From Protonemura montana (taxonomy: Eukaryota > Arthropoda > Insecta > Plecoptera > Nemouridae): 64,000 nucleotides of DNA. Within the stretch, counting starts at the first letter, position 1, and each line of letters begins with the position of its first letter. The translations under genes and the position numbers were made by a program. This document shows positions 32,701-44,405 of this stretch, in pieces. The notes under the pieces are model-generated. The model saw only the letters and a list, made by a program, of their open reading frames with translations. It had not been told where the DNA came from and searched no databases. The stretch lies in the NCBI GenBank assembly GCA_947568835.1, contig OX387611.1:5212001-5276000 (forward strand). The letters are read 5' to 3'.

Positions 32701-34847
32701 TGCTCTGAACCATTGAGCTACTTGGACACTGGCCTTTTCAGACATCAAATCGTTTGAGACAAGAAATCGTGTTGATAATAATAAATTACCCCGCGCATTA
32801 CAAGCTTTTGCAATTTACGTAAGATTTCATTCTAATAAAATAACTGTAATTTAAATAAAATTTAAACATCAAATAGTAAAGTTTAGTTTCGTTCTTGGCA
32901 GTGATACCTTGTCATGGTCATGCTATCACTGCAGTATTTTTTTTTCTCTGTAATTGCAGATCGGTTTACAACAAGATAACTAGATAGAATATAAAATTTT
33001 GTATCTTATCCAAGCTCTTGATGATTGAGATTTTCGTTGGTTAGAAATTTTAGCCCAAAATCGCACATTTAAATCTCGGATCTTGAGACATAGAATATGA
33101 ACTGCACTTGGGAGGAGTGGTCGAAAAACAAATGCATTTGCTTACCTCTGCTTCCGAAGATAGTTCGTCTCCCATCTTCATAAAACTTTTCACGTCGTCT
33201 GGAAAGAATAAAAGCAATTAACATGATTTTTGTTTTGCTTTGCTTTGCTTTCTTCAAAACCTTGATCTTAATTGATATTATTTAATAGAAAAAAATAAAT
33301 ATTTGTGAATATTTAATAGTTGACGATTTTACCAACGCTTTTTTCATCATAGGTAATCGGAAATATTTTCATAAAATACAATTAACACAATACAATTAAA
33401 TTACAATTAAAATTAAATTTCAAATTCATTAAATTTCATTACAATTAAATTTCAGAGTCTATCCGACATTATTAAATGTGTTTAGTTGGATGTTTGAAAA
33501 AATACACAAAACGAAGATTAAATTTAAAATTTACCTAAAGGATTATTTGAAATGACAGTTTTTTTTTAAAGATAAAAGTGCCGTTATTTTTTTTCTACCA
33601 TAATTTTATTTACTATTTTAACCTAAAAAAACGAAATATGACTCCTTTACAAACCGTGATTTTAAGGTCAAAGAAATTGTAGTCAAATTTCCATGTCGCT
33701 AAATATTCCTCTTGGAAGTGAAACACAATGCTTCAAAATCATGCTTTCTAGTTTATAGAATCACTGTTTTCATTTTTCCATTTGCATTGTAAAAATATTT
33801 TTATGTTTTTAAATATTTTGATTCGTTAGACTTGGTAATAAATTGAAGATAGTAAACATTACCATCTGTAGCTCCTGTCTCTCTTTTGCAATCATCCAAA
33901 TCTCTTTTCATTTTTTCCTTCAAATCCTCGCTTCCTGAAACCTACATGAAAATATTGTTATTAAGATATTGTTTCAAAAAGTCATCGAGAGAAATATGAT
34001 AAATATGACAAATTACGTGAACCCTACCAAGGTTTGCTTGTCAGACCTGAGGACCTTGTTTTAGATTGTCATGACAACCCTTGTTTCACCCACCCATTAC
34101 TATTACATTGTGATGAACTGCCCGATGCCGGGCACGGGTTACTTGTTTTAGATTGTCATGACAACCCTTGTTTCACCCACCCATTACTATTACATTGTGA
34201 TGAACTGCCTGATGCCGGGCACGGGTTACTTGTTTTAGATTGCCATGACAACCCTTGTTTCACCCACCCATTACTACTACATTGCGATGAACTGCCCGAT
34301 GCCGGGCACGGGTTACTTGTTTTAGATTGCCATGACAACCCTTGTTTCACCCACCCATTACTATTACATTGTGATGAACTGCCCGATGCCGGGCACGGGT
34401 TACTTGTTTAAGATTGCCGTGACAACCCTTGTTTCACCCACCCATTACTATTACATTGTGATAAACTGCCCGATGCCGAGCACGGGTTACTTGTTTTAGA
34501 TTGCCATAACAACCCTTGTTTCACCCACCCATCATTATTACATTGTGATGAACTGCCCGATGCCGGGCACGGGTTACTTGTTTTAGATTGCCATGACAAC
34601 CTTTGTTTCACACACCAATTACAAAAACAATGTAATGAACTGCCCGATGCCGGGCAAGAATTACTTGATTATCCTTCCTTCTCAAGAGGTTTGCAAAGTT
34701 TTTTAGAATGGTTTCAGTCCCAAAACAAAGACAGCCCCAAGTAAAATTACTTGGTGTCTATAATTTTAAAAATAATTTCAATATCGTGTTTACCATAACT
34801 GCAAAGAGCGCCATGACAACGACAGCGGTGTAGATAAGCTTGCCCAT
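29744..34847 (-). CDS. odorant-binding protein A (classic six-cysteine OBP)
   Basis: Exons right to left: 34794-34847, 33863-33941, 33146-33198, 31690-31846, 31028-31098, and a tentative last exon 29744-29770. Introns are GT-AG with phases 0,1,0,1, as in the two neighbouring paralogues. Signal peptide M-G-K-L-I-Y-T-A-V-V-V-M-A-L-F; about 146 residues in all. Cysteines follow C1-X26-C2-X3-C3-X42-C4-X11-C5-X8-C6. C2/C3 are in C-F-V-G-C-V-Y-E-K and C5/C6 in K-C-S-T-G-P-A-L-R-K-C. The 3' end is uncertain. Splicing to 29770 adds I-M-A-A-K-Q-Q-Q-stop, while reading through exon 5 gives V-S-N-Q-E-N-stop at 31007-31009, with an AATAAA at 30877-30882. Introns hold an 87-bp minisatellite and an inverted SINE copy. 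Confidence 0.88.
29796..29942. mobile_element. foldback SINE, copy without tRNA-like core (copy 7a)
   Basis: ACTTTAACCGTTTCAAAAAT and GATGCCCAAACGCG turn round into TTTGGGCATCAATTTTTGAG, followed by AATAAAATACCCCGCGCATT and GCAAGCGTTTGCAATTTAAA. Essentially a hairpin; the D arm, A box and B box are absent. Confidence 0.7.
29960..30275 (+). mobile_element. foldback SINE, long-head copy (copy 7b)
   Basis: Long head (GACAGGTTGTGACGTGG, TAGCGTCACTAGAATCAGAG) as in copy 6. The tRNA-like core is TAGCTCAATAGTTTAGAGC with B box GGTTTGAGTCCC, the arm is TTTTGAGACAGTTATAGTGC, and the right end is CCCAGCGCATTGCAAACG. It sits directly after copy 7a. Confidence 0.75.
30299..30440 (+). mobile_element. 5S-SINE body fragment, diverged
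   Basis: TGACCAGTTCTCTTCGGGAG, then CTTATCAACCTCTTGACAGC and GGATTTGTGGAGGAATCCCG. The 5S-like head and the tail are absent. Confidence 0.6.
32612..32833 (-). mobile_element. foldback SINE, inverted copy (copy 8, clear target duplication)
   Basis: Read on the - strand: head GAATGAAATCTTACGTAAAT, arm with GTTTGAGAC, tRNA-like core (TAGCTCAATGGTTCAGAGC, B box GGTTCGAGTCCCC), arm TTTTTGAGACGTTTATAGTG and a tail AATAATAAAAAAAAA. The 14-bp repeat AATAAAATAACTGT lies on both sides (32598-32611 and 32834-32847). In the intron between OBP-A exons 3 and 4, same orientation as that gene. Confidence 0.88.
34053..34670. repeat. minisatellite, 87-bp unit, about 7 copies
   Basis: Same unit and orientation as the array at 28.44 kb (ATGACAACCCTTGTTTCACC, TGATGAACTGCCCGATGCCG). 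The frame from 34034 to 34411 reads the unit as a 29-residue repeat; it lies in intron 1 of OBP-A and is antisense to it, and I do not regard it as coding. Confidence 0.95.
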
Positions 34848-34916
34848 GACTGATTCCAAGACGACGACTTCTTCTGAACGTTTGGAGAACGAATGATCAA
34901 TGAGAGACCAAGCTGG

Positions 34917-34924
34917 TTTATATA
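34917..34924 (-). promoter_or_regulatory. TATA box, OBP-A
   Basis: TATATAAA on the - strand, about 70 bases before the OBP-A start codon. Confidence 0.6.
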
Positions 34925-35154
34925 CCTGTGAAATCACTCAACTGTCATTAGTCATTTTATTGGAAATGCAAGTATTTTACTCACACTGATCGCACAGCTC
35001 TATTTTATTTCACAAGTAATTACCGGAACGAAGTCACGTGTTTTGGTTCATCGCTACAGAAGTAATCAATGTACAAAACACATTTTTTTTACATTACATA
35101 ATTTCACATTTGCAAGATTTTTAGTTTTTGTCATGAATTAAACGGCCACAAAAC

Positions 35155-35912
35155 GAACACAGGGTTACGAATCACCGCTCTAGGTCGGGGTTACTGCTTG
35201 CTGCTATGGTGGTGCAAGTTAGCACGGTACTTCTGACAGTAATACCAGGGTTACGAATCACCGCTCTAGGTCGAGGTTACTGCTTGGTGCTATGGTGGTG
35301 CTAGTTAGCACGGTGCTACTGACAGTAATACCAGGGTTACGAATCACTGCTCTTGGTCGGGGTTACTGCATGGTGCTATGGTGGTGCTAGTTAGCACGGT
35401 GCTACTGACAGTAATACCAGGGTTACGAATCACTGCTCTTGGTCGGGGTTACTGCATGGTGCTATGGTGGTGCTAGTTAGCACGGTGCTACTGATAGTAA
35501 TACCAGGGTTACGAATCACTGCTCTAGGTCGGGTTTACTGCTTGGTGCTATGGTGGTGCTAGTTAGCACGGTGCTACTGACAGTAATACCAGGGTTACGA
35601 ATCATCGCTCTAGGTCATGGTTACTGCTTGGTGCTAAGGTGGTGCTAGTTAGCACGGTGCTACTGACAGTAATACCAGGGTTACGAATCACCGCTCTAGG
35701 TCGTGGTTACTGCTTGCTGCTATGGTGGTGCTAGTTAGCACGGTGCTACTGACAGTAAAACCAGGGTTACGAATCATCGCTCTAGGTCGGGGTTACTGCT
35801 TTGTGCTATGGTGGTACTAGTTAGCACGGTGCTACTAACAGTAATACCAAGGTTACGAATCACCGCTCTAGGTCGGGGTTACTGCTCGGTGCTATAGTGG
35901 TGCTAGTTTGAC
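35155..35912. repeat. minisatellite, 86-bp unit, about 9 copies
   Basis: Unit ACCAGGGTTACGAATCACCG, TCTAGGTCGGGGTTACTGC, TTGGTGCTATGGTGGTGC, TAGTTAGCACGGTGCTACTG. Starts at 35244 and 35330 give the 86-bp period. It lies 0.3 kb upstream of the OBP-A promoter. Confidence 0.95.
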
Positions 35913-37999
35913 CGGTGTCAAACCGATAAAAACCGATAAAATTGCTTTTATCGATAATTTAATCAGTTACTCTAATCCGCACAGTGTGGTTAAGATCCAC
36001 ATTTTGGTTAAACTATCCGAGTGTCTTGATTATATTACACATTTATAATTTCCCCATTAGCTTAACTCCTATTACCACCATTATCGTCACCCAAAACTAT
36101 ACAAAACGACATAAACATCAAACAATCGCCACGGGGTAGACACGTAGGTATCTAACTTATTTATGGTTCTGGTCTCTTTTTTTTCGAAGACTTCACGCAC
36201 ATTTAAATCATTTCAAAACCAAACCACGAGCCTCGTGGTCGAGAAATCATGCAACCAAAAAAATTAGTACCAAACCTGGCATGCTGTAAAGACTAGCCTA
36301 TTTAAGCATTCCTGTCAAGATTTCTTAGTAAAAGAGACAGACTAGGATTAGAGTAACCGTTCTTACGTGAAAACCCTTTTTGTCCCCCTTTCTTTTTATC
36401 TCCACCATCCACTTAAAGCCACCCTCTCCTTGTAGATCGATCGGTTGGGTAATTGGGGATTTCACGGCGAGGCATACGTGGGGGGATTAACTTTCATCCC
36501 GGAGACTTCTTAACCGGAACAACTGGAGGCGAACTGAGACCTGGTAAAGTTTTTAGGGGGGTTTAAGTTTTGGGAAAGTTCGGAAGCTACCTGATGCTTT
36601 ATTAGCCGTAGACTATTGGAAAGAAATTGGTTTTTAGTGGTTTACTTGGTGGTTAGTGTATTGGGAATTGCTTTTAGTTATGTTTGCTGTTTTACAATGC
36701 CAGTGTGATATTGGGCGTGTGCCAACGGAAATTAGCTGATAAAGTTTTTGTTTTTTTTTAATATGGTCAGCTCCTTTCTATTCTTTATTAAGCTGGAATA
36801 ATTCACTGTTATCACAATTCCAACTCTGTTATTTTTTAATTTATTAAAATGTATTAAAAATTATCATCTAAGCATGTTTTCTGGAATGAGAAGCAGATAC
36901 AAACGATGTTTAGAAACAGAAACAAGTTTACAAGGTATGTTCATTAAAAATGAAGTTTTTGATTTCAATATACTAAAAGAAAACATACCTATACTCAATT
37001 CAGCAGTTAACAATGAAAATACTGACAGATGCAGTCTAATAGTTATGAAGTTAGTAAACATGGAGAAGAATTTCATTTATGTATTTATTAATTAATCATA
37101 TGGCTATGTTATCTGTTTGATTATGTTTCCATCTTGATGGAGACACTTTACTTAGGCAATAAGAAATGTTTGTACCTTTCCTGCACAAAGCCAAGGGCTT
37201 AAGTCAAGGCTTATGTGGGTATTTATTCATATTTTACTTTGTTAATTTTTATATTTTGTAAAATATCACACGCAAAAAAATCAAAAAGTTAAAAATGTCT
37301 CTTTACTTTGTGCTAAATTTTTGTTAGTCACGTCTCGAGCATCCCTCGAATTGCTTACCTATGCAACGGGATTTTGTTAATACATATTGATTGATAACCA
37401 CAAAGTAAGCAAAGGCAAATAAATAATTGGCAAATGCCAACGAATACTATAATCTATACAAATTCGTAGCTATTAGGTACTTTAAATTATTTTTGATAAA
37501 ATCAACATTTCAGGGACAGAAATATTTAAATTTGAAATTAAAAACACGATCAGCTTGGGTTCAGTACAGTTTTGCACTTAAACCTGCAGCAGTTCTTAAC
37601 GGAGAACGGTTAAACATCCTTTTGTGGTAAAGTGTATCTAAAAAAAAGTCTATATTTAAAAAATCACACAACTGTAAAAGGCAATACTATTAACCTGTAA
37701 AACGTGTAAGCTGTCATAATTTATTGATTGGGCTTCGTAGACGAATGTATTGCATTTCTTAGCAGTTCTTGTATCGGTGTTTAAAAAACTGGAAGGAGTT
37801 CAGATCAGTATGAATGTGATTTGGCAACACAGCTAAGATGAAATATGCTGAATCTTTTGACACATGACAAAATAAACATGAACCAAATTACGACTCTTCT
37901 AACTGATACTTTAACATTTAAACAACTTATTCACTGTGTTTTTACAGCGAAACTTAAATGCTCTGATGAAGATATCAGTCCGCCTCCTAATTTTCACAT
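35913..37999. other. unassigned stretch (large receptor intron)
   Basis: Several overlapping frames of 60-80 codons (e.g. 36864-37095 on both strands) without family features. No repeat family recognised. Confidence 0.4.
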
Positions 38000-38004
38000 T
38001 TTTG

Positions 38005-38455
38005 TTGACAACCAAACGGTTTGTCGTGTTGGAAACACCGGTTCTCGTGAGATCACCGATGCTATGCAACAGAGCGCTGGGTCAGGTATTTGATGGGTGA
38101 CCATCATACACATGACCAGTTCTGTTCGGGAGAGAGGTTGGAGGGATGAAAGTTAGTACAGCAACTTCACTCGCCTTGCTTATCAACCTCTCGACAGCAT
38201 GAATTTGTGGAGGAATCCTGTTGTTCGCGTTGTACTGTCCTTCAGAAGGGACGTTAAGCTGGTGATCCCCTTGGTGCTCATTGACAGGAGTTGGCTACAT
38301 GCCGGCACCGGGTTTCCCCTCTTCCTTTCTAAACTAGGTTAGGTTCATCATCATCTTCATTATCATCCACTCATTCACCAACGCCAATAGACCAGTAACA
38401 CATGGCCGGATGTCAAAACAGTGCCTCGTTAAACACCACAAATAAATGAATAAAT
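38005..38455 (+). mobile_element. 5S rRNA-derived SINE, full-length copy
   Basis: Head CAAACGGTTTGTCGTGTTGG, GAAACACCGGTTCTCGTGAG, ATCACCGATGCTATGCAACA (box A altered) and TCAGGTATTTGATGGGTGAC. Body GTTCGGGAGAGAGGTTGGAG, CTCGACAGCATGAATTTG, then CATTATCATCCACTCATTC and CAGTGCCTCGTTAAACACC with an AAATAAATGAATAAA tail. The frame at 38334-38720 on the other strand crosses the tail and is not a gene. Confidence 0.88.
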
Positions 38456-41042
38456 TTAGTTGATAAAACAATGCTTCTGTATACCTGTGTTCAAATAAAA
38501 GACCAGTCAAAATTTTGGACAACTTTGTTGCACCACTAGGTGCAGTTGGCCACCCTGCATAATGTAAAATCAATGAGACGACACTGCACCAGAATGCATT
38601 CGCATTTTCTGCAAACAGAAGCAAAACTCGGCAACATCCTGTTCGAATCTTTTCTGTTTCTGATACAAGTGTTGAAGTTGAAAGAGCAGAAATGTATATA
38701 CTAATTAAGATTGTAGCCAATGAACAAACTACAAATCAAATATTAGTTGTGAAAAGTGTTTTTATTTTTTCGTCAACGCCATGGGACATGTTTTCAATAG
38801 AAAAACCTGACCGACCCCTACGAATGGGTAGACAAAAAATTAACCCGTGCCTTATTTATTAATATAAATTTAACACATTTCCGTTAAGAAAAGTATGAAT
38901 TCTTTTAAAAAAACTATTTATGCGCAAAATGAAACGTACAATTAAAACACATTTGAGGCTAAGATAGATCCATCTCGCACGGGTAGGTAAGAAAAACTCG
39001 ATAAAAGTCTGGAAGAAATATCACACCCTAACAACGTCTTCGTGAAAAATGATCCATCATTTTCCCAACAAGAATCGAGCTCGTGACAAGACAGATGGGC
39101 GAGGGTCGGATTATTCCCATCCCTTGTCTTGGATCAAACCTCTCTAACGACAACCATGACTGACAGTGAAGGGTTGACACTGGAGAAGATGAAGAAAATC
39201 TTGAAAACGTATTTTCTCAAAGCTGAGCGGTCAGAAATTTTCTTGCTAGTCTAGAACGGTTGACTGGTCATCGTAAGTTGGTTTAAATAGTGATTTTATT
39301 GTCCAAAAAAAAAGATTTTAAATGACAAAAAAAAGGAAAGCTGCATTTTTAAAAGATATTTGAGTGGTTTTTCATATCGTCGCACAAACTTAACAGAGTG
39401 TTAACTTTTTTGCTGCTTAGCTACAGTAAATTATTTTATGTAGTCAAAAATTAAGTGCTGGTTTTCCAGTGGCACGTTAAGTTATTAAGATTTGTTAAAA
39501 AAAAATCTTCTGGTTGTTGCCAAGTAAATGCAATATTAACGGACTGTTAATTTATTAACAAACCACTGAAAAACTAGGGGTTTATATTGAAAATATGGTT
39601 TACAGTTTTTTTCGGTAAAGATGGCAAAGGTAAACTACATTATTGAAAAATCCCACCTCTGACAACAGTTTGTAATTACCCCCATTACAAATTGGTGGCA
39701 GCGGTGGGATTATTAAAAAACGTCAAGTTATATTTATTTAAAACTATCCTAGGGTGAATATTTGTTTATTTTACTCGAAATTTGTGCTGCTCTAAGCCAA
39801 CAATAGACTTTGAAAATGACTTTAAATGAACTTTCCCTGAATTCAATTGTTCCCAGCTGGCTGAATTCTATGCTCCTTTTGGGTTTTTGAGATTCTTAGG
39901 GAAAACTTAGTTTCAAAAATAAGTAAGTGAACAAGTTTGGAAATACGAAATTTTTTAGAGTTATTGCAGCCCTACTTTCAAGGTAAGAATGGTAAAAATT
40001 GAGATTGTTCTAGATAAAGAATTCATAGTTTCTGCTCTAAAAGAGTTCTTTTTTTATTAATATATTTTTATATATATTTTTTGTCATATTTTTTGTCCTG
40101 AAATTGGTTAAGAATTTATTTTTTGGGAGTTTATTATGAAAAGCGAAAAACAAATTAAAACAAAAAAAAAATTATTTAAGATTTAACCCATTTTTTTTTT
40201 ACAAAATATTCAAATACTGAAGTTACTAGCGTACAGCCATCAAATGGCATCTTTTGTCCCAAGCGGTCATTTCATGCAATATGTACAGGATTTTTTCAAG
40301 CCACTAAATTATCGCTACCATTAAAACTGTCAACATAAATAAAGAAGGATGAGGTAACGTAAAGAAACTTATTTACCATACATCATTATAGATATAAAAA
40401 TTAAATGCAAATTTTAATGGCGGATCATTATTATTATTTGTTTTTTCCTAGCTGTGCAAGCAAAAACTGATTTCCGATATCCTGGTGTTGATATGTTGAT
40501 ATCCTGAACCTTGCTGGGCGAATCAGCAATGGATGAGACGAGACTTTGCTCTGTAGAACACAGCCGCATGGAACACAACGCGATGCGGAATTCAATATTT
40601 CCTGCTCGTGGAATTTTAATGGCGAAAAAGTTCAATTTATATGCGAAATTCATCGCTTCTTCTTGGCTAGTGTTCAAGCATTCAAACCTAGTTGAGTTTA
40701 TCTATTTATCATTGAACAGTTCACAATCTCAGCTAGTATCGCTTAAACATAAGGTGTTGATAGACATTTCAAAATAGATATCTTAAATATGGCAAGTTTT
40801 TGAGAAAATGCAAAAAAATGAAATGTAAATAATTTGGAAAATTAAAAGTTAATGTAAAAAATGTGCTTAAATCGCGATTTAATTGTGATAGAAGCAGAAG
40901 TTTGTCATGTTAGTAATTTTGTATCGTTTGTGACCACAGAGCGACACTGGAATTCATTAAAAAATAAAAACAATTAACAATTTGTTTAATTTGTTTAAAA
41001 ATGTGTTAAAAAATTTGTTCGATTGATTTTCTATGATTAACG
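38456..41042. other. unassigned AT-rich stretch (large receptor intron)
   Basis: Frames at 40414-40777 exist on both strands and exclude each other; neither shows a known domain. Nothing else recognised. Confidence 0.4.
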
Positions 41043-41598
41043 AAGCCCTGTTTTGACAGCGGGTAGAGTGACACTGATCAAATGGCGTCGGTATTGGTGA
41101 CCTTACCTAGCCTAGACGGGAGTGGGGATACCAAGAACGGTCATGTTACCAGACATGTTGAAGAAACAAAAGATAAAACCATCTTAACGTCCCTTCCGAA
41201 GGACGGTACAACGCGAACAACAGGATTCCTCCACAAATCCATGCTGTCGAGAGGTTGATAAGCAAGACGAGTGAAGTTGTTGTACTGACTTTCGTCCCTC
41301 CAACCTCTTTCCCAAACAAAACTGGTCATGTGTATGATGGTCACCCATCCAATACCTGACCCAACGCAGTGTTGTTTAACTTTCATCCCTCCAACCTCTC
41401 TCCCGAACAGAACTGGTTATGTGTATGATGGTCACCCATCCAATACCTGACCCAGCGCAGTGTTGCTTAACTTTCATCCCTCCAACCTCTCTCCCGAACA
41501 GAACTGGTCTCCGATCCAGTACTTGACGCATAGCAGTGTTTCTTTACATCGGTGATCTCATAGAAACGGGCGTTTCCAGCACGCCAAACCTTTCGGTG
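41043..41598 (-). mobile_element. 5S rRNA-derived SINE with three tandem promoter units
   Basis: Head on the - strand (ACCGAAAGGTTTGGCG, GAAACGCCCGTTTCTATG), one damaged and two good 91-bp units (GGTCAGGTATTGGATGGGTG), body CTCGACAGCATGGATTTGTG, then a shortened tail with GACGCCATTTGATCAGTG. The third independent case of unit expansion in this window. Confidence 0.88.
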
Positions 41599-41964
41599 GA
41601 TTTTCGCCCATATCGAAATCATGAAATTCTAGCACACGCCAATAATGCCTGAAATTGAATATTAAATTTCCATATAAAATACTTTTTGACGAGAACACCC
41701 GATGAGCCGTTGACGTTTCTTGGCTGACATTGATGTTAATTCAAAAGTTATTATGTCGCTGCTTTTCCAGTGCCGAGTTCCAAAAGCAATGAGTGGAAGA
41801 GGGATCGTGTCATGTGGACGAACATTTCAAGATGAAATATTTTAGTTTCGAGGACAGGGTGTTCAAAAAGGAAGAAAAAATGTACGGGTTATCAGCTTAC
41901 ATACAAACTAAAAGTCTGTTTGCCATTGATAACTATATTTACACGTGGTAACTTAAGTTATAAC

Positions 41965-42585
41965 AAGGGTAAGACTTCTGTCAGGCGATCTCAGCATCTC
42001 CATGGATACAAAACGTTGAATCTACCATTGAACCTCCTATGCTAGGCCATGATATACCCGTGGTAACATAAGATAGCAGAATTAAGAAGCTCTGTCAGGC
42101 GATCTCAGCATCTCCATGGCTACCAAATGTTGAATCATCCATTGAACCTCCTATGCTAGGCCATGATATACCCGTGGTAACATAAGATAGCTGAATTGAG
42201 AAGCTCTGTCAGGCGATCTCAGCATCTCCATGGCTACCAAACGTTGAATCTACCATTGAACCTCCTATGCTAGACCATGATATACCCGTGGTAACATAAG
42301 ATAGCTGAATTGAGAAGCTCTGTCAGGCGATCTCAGCATCTCTATGGCTACCAAACGTTGAATCTACCATTGAACCTCCTATGCTAGACCATGATATACC
42401 CGTGGTAACATAAGATAGCAGAATTGAGAAGCTCTGTCAGGCGATCTCAGCATCTCCATGGATACAAAACGTTGAATCTACCATTGAACCTCCTATGCTA
42501 GGCCATGATATACCCGTGGTAACATAAGATAGCAGAATTGAGAAGCTATGTCAGGTGATCTCAGCATCTCCATGGCTATAAAACT
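41965..42585. repeat. minisatellite, 114-bp unit, inverted second locus
   Basis: About 5.5 copies, the reverse complement of the 26.7-kb array: GAAGCTCTGTCAGGCGATCT, CAGCATCTCCATGGCTACC, CATTGAACCTCCTATGC, CCCGTGGTAACATAAGATAG. The last unit at the right decays. Confidence 0.95.
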
Positions 42586-43264
42586 TAGAATTAACAATCC
42601 CACATCCATAATATTTACATTTATATTCATATATTTTAGCTTTCTCAGCTTAAAAGCAAAACTGTATTCGAAAAACATATTAAAAATATTATTTCAATGT
42701 TGGTATTTTTCCTTGCGTATTTCCTACACGCATCCGCTTAGATACGTGTGTGGTTTTTTTCGGTTTTTGTATAACATACAGAAATCACTGCGAATATCTG
42801 TAAAAAATCTCGATCAGTCACTGCGCTTCAAAACCGTTAATCAAGTTAAATAAACAAGCAATTCTTGAAGTCAGTGTTTCGAGATATTTCGGGCTGACGC
42901 TGACATAAATGTTTAGTGCACAAAACTCAAGCCAGTCGAGTGCTGCTCACAGAAATGCATTAAGACAAGATGTAAACAACAGATACTTTTCATCTGTTGC
43001 GATCTTTGCAAGGATAGTTTCATGTTGTCATTTTATTTGGAACTGGCTTTGCTCTCAGTGGCAGTTAAAAATGTAGTTAAAATCTTTGGCAACAACAGGC
43101 AAATATTTACAAAGAATCGTTTGAAAATGTGGGCGTCAAATGAAAGGAAAGACGGAGTTGACCTGAAAATGAAGCTAGGTTTACATTTAAAGAGCAGATT
43201 GCCATAAAAAAAAGGTAATTATTCCTTAACATTTGTCTCGTGCGGCGACTTGAACGTACAAATA
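42586..43264. other. unassigned AT-rich stretch
   Basis: No gene or repeat recognised. Confidence 0.4.
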
Positions 43265-44240
43265 AAATCCAGGCTAATAATCCAGCCCGCGACAGAGAAT
43301 ACCATCACAAGGACTGTCCCCTGCATTGCTACAGTCTAGCCGGTGAGAGAAGATACCAGTACAAGGACTGTCCCTGCATTGCCACAGTCTAGCCCGTGTG
43401 AGAAGATACCAGCACAAGGACTGTCCCCTGCATTGCTACAGTCTAGCCCGTGAGAAAGATACCAGTACAAGGACTGTCCCTGCATTGCCACAGTCTAGCC
43501 CGTGAGAGAAGATACCAGCACAAGGACTGTCCCCTGCATTGCTATAGTCTAGCCCGTGAGAGAAGATACCAGCACAAGGACTGTCCCTGCATTGCTACAG
43601 TCTAGCCGGTGAAAGAAGATACCAGCACAAGGACTGTCCCCTGCAATGCTACAGTCTAGCTTGTGAGAGAAGATACCAGCACAAGGACTGTCCCCTGCAT
43701 TGCTACAGTCTAGCCGGTGAAAGAAGATACCATCACTAGGACTGTCCCCATCATTGCTACAGTCTAGCCCGTGAGAGAAGATACCAGCACAAGGACTGTC
43801 CCCTGCATTGCTACAGTCTAGCCCGTGAGAGAAGATACCAGCACAAGGACTGTCCCTGCATTGCTACAGTCTAGCCCGTGAGAGAAGATACCAGCACAAG
43901 GACTGTCCCCTGCATTGCTACAGTCTAGCCGGTGAAAGAAGATACCAGCACTAGGACTGTCCCCAGCATTGCTACAGTCTAGCCCGTGAGAGAAGATACC
44001 AGCACAAGGACTGTCCCCTGCATTGCTACAGTCTAGCCCGTGAGAGAAGATACCAGCACAAGGACTTCCCCCTGCATTGCTACAGTCTAGCCCGTGAGAG
44101 AAGATACCAGCACAAGGACTGTCCCCAGCATTGCTACAGTCCAGCCCGTGAGAGAAGATACCAGCACATGGACTGTCCCCTGCATTGCTACAGTCTAGCT
44201 CGTGAGAGAAGATACCAGCACAAGAACTTCCCCTGTCCCT
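43265..44240. repeat. minisatellite, 57-58 bp unit, about 17 copies
   Basis: Unit AAGGACTGTCCCCTGCATTG, CTACAGTCTAGCCCGTGAGA, GAAGATACCAGCAC. Some units lack one or two bases (CCCTGC for CCCCTGC), so no long frame survives. Confidence 0.95.
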
Positions 44241-44261
44241 GCCCCAAACAAACCCAGATGT

Positions 44262-44405
44262 CCACCTATCGCGGGTGTTGTTCTAACCAATTGACTTACT
44301 TTGGCATATCATTATACTCAGAGTCACTCTGATTCTAGTGACGCTGCACTGTATCACAAACATTGAATCTCTAGTGACTCCAATTTGACGTTGAATGCGT
44401 TTAAG
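44262..44405 (-). mobile_element. foldback SINE, inverted partial copy (copy 9)
   Basis: On the - strand: the long head (GGAGTCACTAGAGATTC, AGCGTCACTAGAATCAGAG), then AGTCAATTGGTTAGAACAAC and CGCGATAGGTGGACATC. It is truncated before the B box, where the 57-bp array begins. Confidence 0.6.

Noticed and set aside
34034-34611. Repetitive frames (29-residue unit) on both strands
   Set aside because: Produced by the 87-bp minisatellite in an OBP-A intron; both strands are open at once.
38334-38720. 128-codon - strand frame
   Set aside because: It begins beyond and runs through the 3' tail of a 5S-SINE copy; no family features.
40414-40777. Opposing 87/88-codon frames as a gene
   Set aside because: Mutually exclusive on the two strands, without domain or splice support.
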